Source: CAYVUB01 sp964454675
GTDB taxonomy: Bacteria > Bacteroidota > Bacteroidia > Flavobacteriales > Flavobacteriaceae
Assembly (NCBI GenBank): GCA_964454675.1
Contig: CAYVUB010000035.1
Location: 1 to 28,260 of the forward strand
Length of the DNA: 28,260 nucleotides
Direction of reading: 5' to 3'
Numbering within the stretch: the stretch's first letter is position 1; each line of letters opens with the position of its first letter. A model generated the notes under the pieces. It was not told where the DNA came from, ran no database searches, and saw only the letters and a program-made list of their open reading frames with translations. This document shows positions 27,257 through 28,260 of the stretch, in pieces. The position numbers were made by a program, and so were the translations under genes.

Positions 27257-28260
27257 TTAATTTTCTATTTTAAGTACCGAAAGTTTTCCGTTATACGGCT
27301 TACTTCCTTTAGCTTTTAAAGCTTCCTGTGCTTCTTCAATCGTTTCAAATTTTTGATAATAGATATAGTACTTACTTGTATTGACATCATAGAAAAAGTC
27401 AACATCTTTTTGTCCCGAAGCTACCGTTTTTGTCAAGAAATCATTTCTTTTTCCTGTATCATTATGAACCGCAAGTACCATATAATATCCGCTGTCGGCA
27501 TTGTTTACATTTTTAAGAATTTGAATGTTTCCGCTTTGCTCTTCACCAAAATCAAAATCTCCGGCACTTAAAGGCACATTACTTACCGGCGTTTGTTGCT
27601 TTATGCGGTTAAGTGCGGCTTTATCCTGCTCATATCTGTCTTGCTCATTGTCATAAGCAGCACGTTTGATTCTGCGTCTTCTTTCAAATTCTGTGGCTAC
27701 ATTAATATCTTCCAGAGTTGCCGTCAATGATGCTTTTGTTTGTATTGCCGATGCCTGTTGCGCTTTCAGTCTTTGAATGGTTCTGTGATAGTACAGGGTA
27801 ATCGTATCACCCTCAACAGCTATTGTTTTAACTCTCTCTTTATACAAATCTTCCAGTTCGTTAATTCGTTTGCTGCGTTCTTCTATGGCTGCGTCAATAT
27901 CCGTTTTTAAAGCTTCAATAGCATTGTTTTCTTCGGTCAAGCTCTTGAAAGGTTTTGGTGTTGCTATATGCTGACCCTTATCACTTAAATCATTCTCTTC
28001 TTTTAAGTCTATCAAATCCTTGTTTTTGCTGTCAATCGCTTCACGGAATCTGCTTAATAACTCATCCTGTATTTTTTCTGAATCTTCGGTTTGCTTGGTT
28101 ATAGCTTCCATAGATTCAGTGATGCTATCTTTCGGTGCTGCTTCGGCTTTTAATCTCGCTTCTTCTGCCAATCTTGCCTGTTCGGCGGCTGCGGCATCGG
28201 CTTTAGCTTTAGCTTCGGCATCCAATCGTGCTTTGGTTTCTGCTTCGGCTTTTAATCTCG
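27257..28260 (-). CDS. Coiled-coil protein with SPOR-like C-terminus, 5'-partial (sprD-position gene)
   Basis: About 333 residues are visible and the frame stays open to the right edge, so the true start lies outside; the TTG at 28225 is an internal Leu codon of a repetitive Ala/Glu/Lys/Arg-rich stretch (ARLKAEAETKARLDAEAK), not a start. Order: Ala-rich heptad repeats, acidic coiled coil, a second coiled coil, then a ~90-residue C-terminal module (GYYMVLAVHNDTGKRNDFL ... KYYIYYQKFETIEEAQEAL) that resembles a SPOR/Sporulation-related fold. Such proteins often carry an N-terminal OmpA- or PorP/SprF-like part, which would be outside the window. It occupies the place of sprD relative to sprB/sprF in F. 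johnsoniae; homology to SprD is not shown by what is visible. A periplasmic peptidoglycan-linked scaffold is possible. Confidence 0.8.
   Translation of the reverse strand, partial: RLKAEAETKARLDAEAKAKADAAAAEQARLAEEARLKAEAAPKDSITESMEAITKQTEDSEKIQDELLSRFREAIDSKNKDLIDLKEENDLSDKGQHIATPKPFKSLTEENNAIEALKTDIDAAIEERSKRINELEDLYKERVKTIAVEGDTITLYYHRTIQRLKAQQASAIQTKASLTATLEDINVATEFERRRRIKRAAYDNEQDRYEQDKAALNRIKQQTPVSNVPLSAGDFDFGEEQSGNIQILKNVNNADSGYYMVLAVHNDTGKRNDFLTKTVASGQKDVDFFYDVNTSKYYIYYQKFETIEEAQEALKAKGSKPYNGKLSVLKIEN

Noticed and set aside
28219..28225. Start codon for the right-edge coiled-coil gene at TTG 28225 or the nearby out-of-frame ATG
   Set aside because: The same frame continues upstream to the window edge with identical Ala/Glu/Lys repeat composition, so the gene is truncated by the window.

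Overview
The window looks like a chromosomal fragment of an aerobic, probably gliding member of the Flavobacteriia (phylum Bacteroidota). The evidence is AT-rich DNA, a SusC/SusD pair, Bacteroidota-type lipoprotein signal peptides, a PorP/SprF-family protein, and a giant repeat protein ending in a type B (CHU_C) sorting domain of the type IX secretion system (T9SS). All twelve genes are on the minus strand, so biological order runs from high to low coordinates. I see no tRNA, rRNA, CRISPR array, transposase or broken gene.

Region A (28260 to about 16498) is a gliding/T9SS adhesin module. It starts with a 5'-truncated Ala/Glu/Lys-rich coiled-coil protein with a SPOR-like C-terminus. Next is a 3219-residue SprB-like surface adhesin with about 29 tandem SprB-type repeats, followed by a PorP/SprF-family outer-membrane protein. 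The order resembles the end of the Flavobacterium johnsoniae sprC-sprD-sprB-sprF cluster.

Region B (16497 to 13346) holds a single regulator: a membrane-anchored protein with a periplasmic propeller, a Y_Y_Y domain, one membrane segment, a coiled coil and a LuxR-type helix-turn-helix, but no kinase or receiver domain. Downstream of it a 227-bp spacer carries five copies of a GACGTA-like hexamer or heptamer just upstream of susC.

Region C (13345 to 256) is a polysaccharide utilization locus (PUL): SusC, SusD, a lipoprotein with a duplicated LamG-like domain (probable surface glycan-binding protein), a hairpin, then a tightly packed string of five genes. These are three GH144-type (Pfam 'glycoamylase') glucanases, a calcineurin-like phosphoesterase lipoprotein and a secreted alpha/beta-hydrolase esterase. 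GH144 members characterised so far act on beta-1,2-glucan. Combined with a phosphoesterase and a carboxylesterase, my working hypothesis is that the locus harvests substituted (phosphoglycerol- or acyl-decorated) bacterial beta-1,2-glucans, i.e. osmoregulated periplasmic or cyclic glucans. This is inference.

Region D (1 to 255) is non-coding and contains three imperfect ~75-bp tandem repeats; units one and three are nearly identical over ~83 bp. The array may continue beyond the window.
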